A DNA stretch of 64,000 nt, taken from Phaseolus vulgaris. Lineage: Eukaryota > Streptophyta > Magnoliopsida > Fabales > Fabaceae. Positions 60,192-64,000 of the stretch are shown here, in pieces. The notes beneath the pieces were generated by a model. That model was not told where the DNA came from, searched no databases, and saw nothing but the letters and a program-made list of their open reading frames with translations. The stretch is taken from contig NC_023753.2 in the NCBI RefSeq assembly GCF_000499845.2, positions 5,664,791 through 5,728,790 on the forward strand. Reading direction: 5' to 3'. Numbering within the stretch: position 1 is the first letter of the stretch; every line of letters starts with the position of its first letter. Made by a program: the position numbers and the translations under genes.

Positions 60192-63100
60192 TAGCCTCAT
60201 GAATGACTTTAAAGTTGGGCTTTCGGTCCAAAACAACAAATGGAATGACTTTATGTATAACATTATGGTTATTTTACATGCATATAAATGAATGGAAATA
60301 CGACAAGAAAAATATAATTAATGAAATAAGCAGCCTAATACATAAAATTAAAACCATAAAACATAATTACTTATTTTATCACGTAGAAAGTCGGCATTTA
60401 AGAGATAATAATGATTACGTGCAAAGTTTGAATAATTGAAACTTGTACGCCGTTTTAAATGCCACGTGCATTAAACTAAAGGTAACACGTTATTTCCTAC
60501 CCAAAGAAAGAGAAAGGGTTATTAGATACACCTTTTTTAAACTTGCTTTAATTTATGAACCAAATTCTATGTCAACTTTGCCACATTCATTCAAGCACAC
60601 GTGGGTCTACAATTATTCAACATTTTCGTCTTCAGAATAAGGAAAAATTTTATTTTTAGAAGATTTTTTTTCTTTATGTATATTGTATGTTAATGAGGTT
60701 TTTTTTTTAATTCGTATAACTTGTGAGATATAGAAGACAGTAAAACAATATTTGCTTTTGTTTATTTGATTATTATTAATTTATATTTTAACAGGACTTT
60801 AACTCGGTTTACAATTAAAAAGAAATTACATTTCTTAATATTGTGATTAACATGCATGAATATTTTTTAAAGAAAGATCGATAAAAACTTACAAAAAGAA
60901 AGAAAATAAATTAACTTTAGCGATTAGTTTTTTAGAAAATGTCTACAAATCTATTCTCGAGTTTTTTTTAAGTATAATATTGAATACTTATTTCAATAAT
61001 GAAAAACTCCATGTTAGAGACTAATATAAATGTTAGTTACCTTATAGACTATTTTTTTTTTCAAAAATGTTACGAAATTTATATGCCTTTTTAAAAATGT
61101 CATACATATGGAGTAATTATTTTAAATTGGTTAAGCTGAACCTCTTCCCAATAAAAAAAATTCATCATCCACTCCAAGTTTCGTATCCAGTAATTATTTT
61201 CCCATCTCCTTATTTCATATAGCAGAGCCTCTTTACATGAAAAACAAAATAAAATATTCATCCAACAATCCTCCCAAAACTTAATGAATTTACTAAAATC
61301 ACGAATTAAACAATACCACGAATTTACTAAAATCACATTATGAAAGATTATATAGCCATGCACATTGCATCAATAAAACTTCAATATTATTTAAACTTGA
61401 AATCAAATCTCTTATGGATAATATAATTTGAGATTTGTCTCTTTTAAAACTTCGAGAAAATGGAAAAAAATACACGTATATGCATAACAAAGTGTGAAGT
61501 TGTTTAAACTTTTATAAGACCATCTTTAATCAGTAATTATAAATGTTCTTTATTTTGTAAACTTTAACCCTTATATATTTTAGAAGAAATAAAGTTATCT
61601 ACTTGCAAAGGCTCGTAAGTTATAAATTAGAACTAATAATTTGATATCTGAATATAAAAATGGTTGTATAAATTTTCAAAATGATGTTAAAAAACAATAT
61701 GTATAAACAACAAACAATTCCCAATTGAAGATGATAGCCGCAAGAGTGAACTAGTTTAAAAAATCGAAAAGAGGGAAATATTTGGTCATTAAAAATGGGA
61801 ACGTGCGGTGGCTATAGACTGAACAAAAAATACTATTGTTTTGAGATTAGAATTTTCCAAATGATTTTTGTTTGACTAAAACCACACGAACTATATTGTG
61901 AGTTTGGTTGACTAAAGAATGTTTTGTTTTTAATTAGAAAGTTTGACATATATATTTTATGTATATGCTTTTGCAATTCAAAGCTCCCATATGCATGGGT
62001 ATACCAAGAAATATATTAATGTACACCAAAAGAAGAAAAATAAAAACTTCTATAGATGAACCAAACCAAACGATCTTTACAATTACACAAGAAAAGCATA
62101 CCCTACAAAACAATTGATTTAAAGAGGAACGAGGTAGCAAGCCAGTGAGGGGTCAATTCAGGAGAATTGTCGTAGCAATTCCTTAAAAAATGTTCTTGTT
62201 GAGACAAATTGGGACAAACTTGTTTACCATTTTATTTTGCAATAGTGAAACGACAAACTCAAGGGTTGCGATGCGTCATGTGAAGGCTATAGTTATATTT
62301 TTATTATGGAGCTTAAGCTGACCAGAACTAAAAACGAAAATAAAGGCAACGTGTCTATATCTCACACCACAAATTGACAATTACAAAACTGCAAAAGTGG
62401 ATCACTCAAAACCTGAAAATATTTAGAGATAATTTGTCAATAAGATATTGCAAGTAGTAATTAAACGTAAAATATATTTATAAAAGTCACAGAAAGAATA
62501 GATTTGTAAATGGTGTTGGATCCATTAGGTCAAACCTACTATTGACAAATGCACCTTCAAATTAATATTTGTATGTCATGAAAATAAAAAGTATATGAAG
62601 AAGTTGTAATCATTAGTCTTTTTCCGTTGGCTTTTCCTTGTAACGAAAGAAAAGAGGGATCAGAACTTTATGAAAATGGAGAAGATGTATTATGAAATAT
62701 AGGCAATCATTTAGTAGTCATAATGTAATAAGGTAAGCATGAATCATAAAAACTCAGAAGGGACCGCGTTTATAGGTACTAGTTATTGTGCAGGGTAACC
62801 TCAACCTTCTCCATTTCTATATTTACATGTGATCTGGTTTCAACTTTTACCTACAAAAAAAACTTTTCTTTAAAAAAAACGTGTGGAGTTCAAATGAAAG
62901 AAAATCACAAATATAATAGAGCATTATTTATTTTAATTTTAGTTAAATGTAATTGTAAATTAGGTGGGTGTTTCCTAGTGTCCTGCAGCGTAACCAATAT
63001 CACAATTTTGCAGTGAAATTCATCCACACGTTTTGCTTGAGTTTGGAATAGTGGTGCGCTTAAAGCAAATTAATTATTTTTTCATGTTCACACTCAAAAC

Positions 63101-63566
63101 AACATTTTCTGTCTTTAATTTTTCACATGAATCTTGTGATCTTTGTTACTCTACCAAATATTAAAAAATGTTTCTTTTGTCTATGTAAATTAGTCCAAGA
63201 TAAGCACGAATGTGTTTTTCGCAAGCCAATTTCCAAGATATAATTGGTTCAGATTTATGTTTATAAAGTTTTGTGGTTGGATGTTTGTAAAAGGAATGAG
63301 AGATAATGGAGAATGGTTTTGCATGGAGGGATGATTGTCTGCAGAGAAATTGATCTGTGTCCTGTTGGAGGAGAAGGAGAGAGGAGAAAAAGAGAATTTT
63401 GTGCCTGTGACGTCCCAATCCCAATGAAAAGAAGGGCAACAAAGTAAGAAACGGTCTGGTCAGAAGTACACACTAGCATTATTCATTCACAAAACAGAGA
63501 CACTCCCCTTCAAGCCTTCAACTTATTCATGAACCATTCTTTCCAACAATTTCTCTCTTTCTCGCC
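60192..63566. other. intergenic; 5' flank of the kinase gene
   Basis: No gene is recognisable in 60.2-63.4 kb. From about 63480 the sequence turns C/T-rich, which is probably the 5' untranslated region of the kinase gene that starts at 63567. Confidence 0.45.
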
Positions 63567-64000
63567 ATGCCATCTCGACAACTCTCCACGTCGGCACCGC
63601 CTTCTAACCACCGCCTCTTAAACCCTCCGGTTACTTCCACCGCCTCCGTTTGCTCCTTTCTCTTTTTACTTTGCCTCTGCTTCCGCAAGCGTAAACGCAC
63701 CACCCCTTCCTCCGACTCCGACTCCACTCCCCCTCACCCTTTCTCCTACCCCCTCCTCCGCCGCGCCACCAATTCCTTCTCCACGCGCCTTGGCCACGGC
63801 GGCTTCGGTCCCGTCTTCGCCGGCACCCTCGCCGGGGACCCCGTCGCCGTCAAGCTCATGGACTCTGCCTCCCAGCAGGGAGAGCGCGAGTTCCACAACG
63901 AGCTCTTCTTCGCGTCCAGGCTCCGGTCCCCCACTCTGGTGCCCGCCATCGGCTTCTCCTCCGACCCCAAACGCCGGCGTTTCCTCCTCGTCTACCACCT
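63567..64000 (+). CDS. receptor-like serine/threonine protein kinase, 5' part only (At4g25390-like)
   Basis: The reading frame is open from the ATG at 63567 to the right edge (144 codons, incomplete). The N-terminus has a short non-conserved Ser/Pro-rich lead, a hydrophobic membrane segment at about residues 27-39 (SVCSFLFLLCLCF) followed by the basic stop-transfer RKRKR, then a Ser/Asp/Pro linker. The kinase domain begins with FSYPLLRRATNSFSTRLGHG, showing the glycine loop LGHGGFGPV, the ATP-binding Lys in VAVKLMD, and the alpha-C Glu in REFHNELFFASRL. There is no large extracellular domain. The order TM then kinase resembles the At4g25390/At5g51770 group of unknown ligand. The codons are strongly G/C-ending, unlike every other gene in the window. 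Its antisense strand is also open, which is a by-product of the GC-rich codons. Confidence 0.9.
   Translation, partial: MPSRQLSTSAPPSNHRLLNPPVTSTASVCSFLFLLCLCFRKRKRTTPSSDSDSTPPHPFSYPLLRRATNSFSTRLGHGGFGPVFAGTLAGDPVAVKLMDSASQQGEREFHNELFFASRLRSPTLVPAIGFSSDPKRRRFLLVYH

Noticed and set aside
63666..63998. Antisense open frame rich in Gly/Glu opposite the kinase
   Set aside because: It is a shadow of GC-ending codons in the kinase gene; the peptide has no domain.

Overview
This is a nuclear plant-genome window, AT-rich with GT-AG introns, from a dicot. The gene set and the repeat types suggest a legume, probably of the Phaseolus/Vigna/Glycine group, but that is inference: no marker gene fixes the species. 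I find no RNA gene, CRISPR array, operon or bacterial feature. About four fifths of the window is intergenic sequence and transposon debris.

Layout. 1-4 kb: AT-rich sequence, possibly with the last exon of a gene lying to the left (557-597). 4.0-7.7 kb: an ATS3-type (embryo-specific 3) secreted protein gene whose second intron holds a decayed Ty3/gypsy fragment. 8.4-10.5 kb: two terminal-inverted-repeat elements. 11.03-17.66 kb: a structurally complete but mutated Ty1/copia retrotransposon on the minus strand, with both LTRs, PBS, PPT and a 5-bp target duplication. It sits inside an older array of ~212-bp tandem repeats. 17.7-22.4 kb: gene-free AT-rich DNA. 22.46-26.72 kb: a 14-exon DEAD-box RNA helicase of the RH7 nucleolar type. 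28.17-30.54 kb: a six-exon cytochrome P450 of the CYP704 family, with a broken partial copy at 34.6-35.2 kb. 35.5-37.2 kb: two different tandem-repeat arrays. 39.03-40.89 kb (minus): a three-exon GH29 alpha-L-fucosidase. 42-53 kb: at least five copies of a fold-back MITE with CACTA-like ends, around an intronless 3-ketoacyl-CoA-synthase-like gene (47.56-49.01 kb) that lacks conserved histidines. 54.39-56.73 kb: an intronless subtilase of the SBT1.3 type. 58-60 kb: two MITE-like elements of a further family. 63.57 kb to the right edge: the first part of a GC-rich receptor-like kinase gene.

The genes are independent single-gene units. Three of them (ATS3-like, fucosidase, subtilase) encode secreted or cell-wall proteins, and two (CYP704 and KCS-like) belong to families of fatty-acid, wax or cutin metabolism, but nothing in the sequence shows that they are co-regulated. 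I see no undescribed multi-gene system. The most interesting items are the KCS-like probable pseudoenzyme, the nested repeat history around the copia element, the fold-back MITE cluster and the partial P450 duplication.
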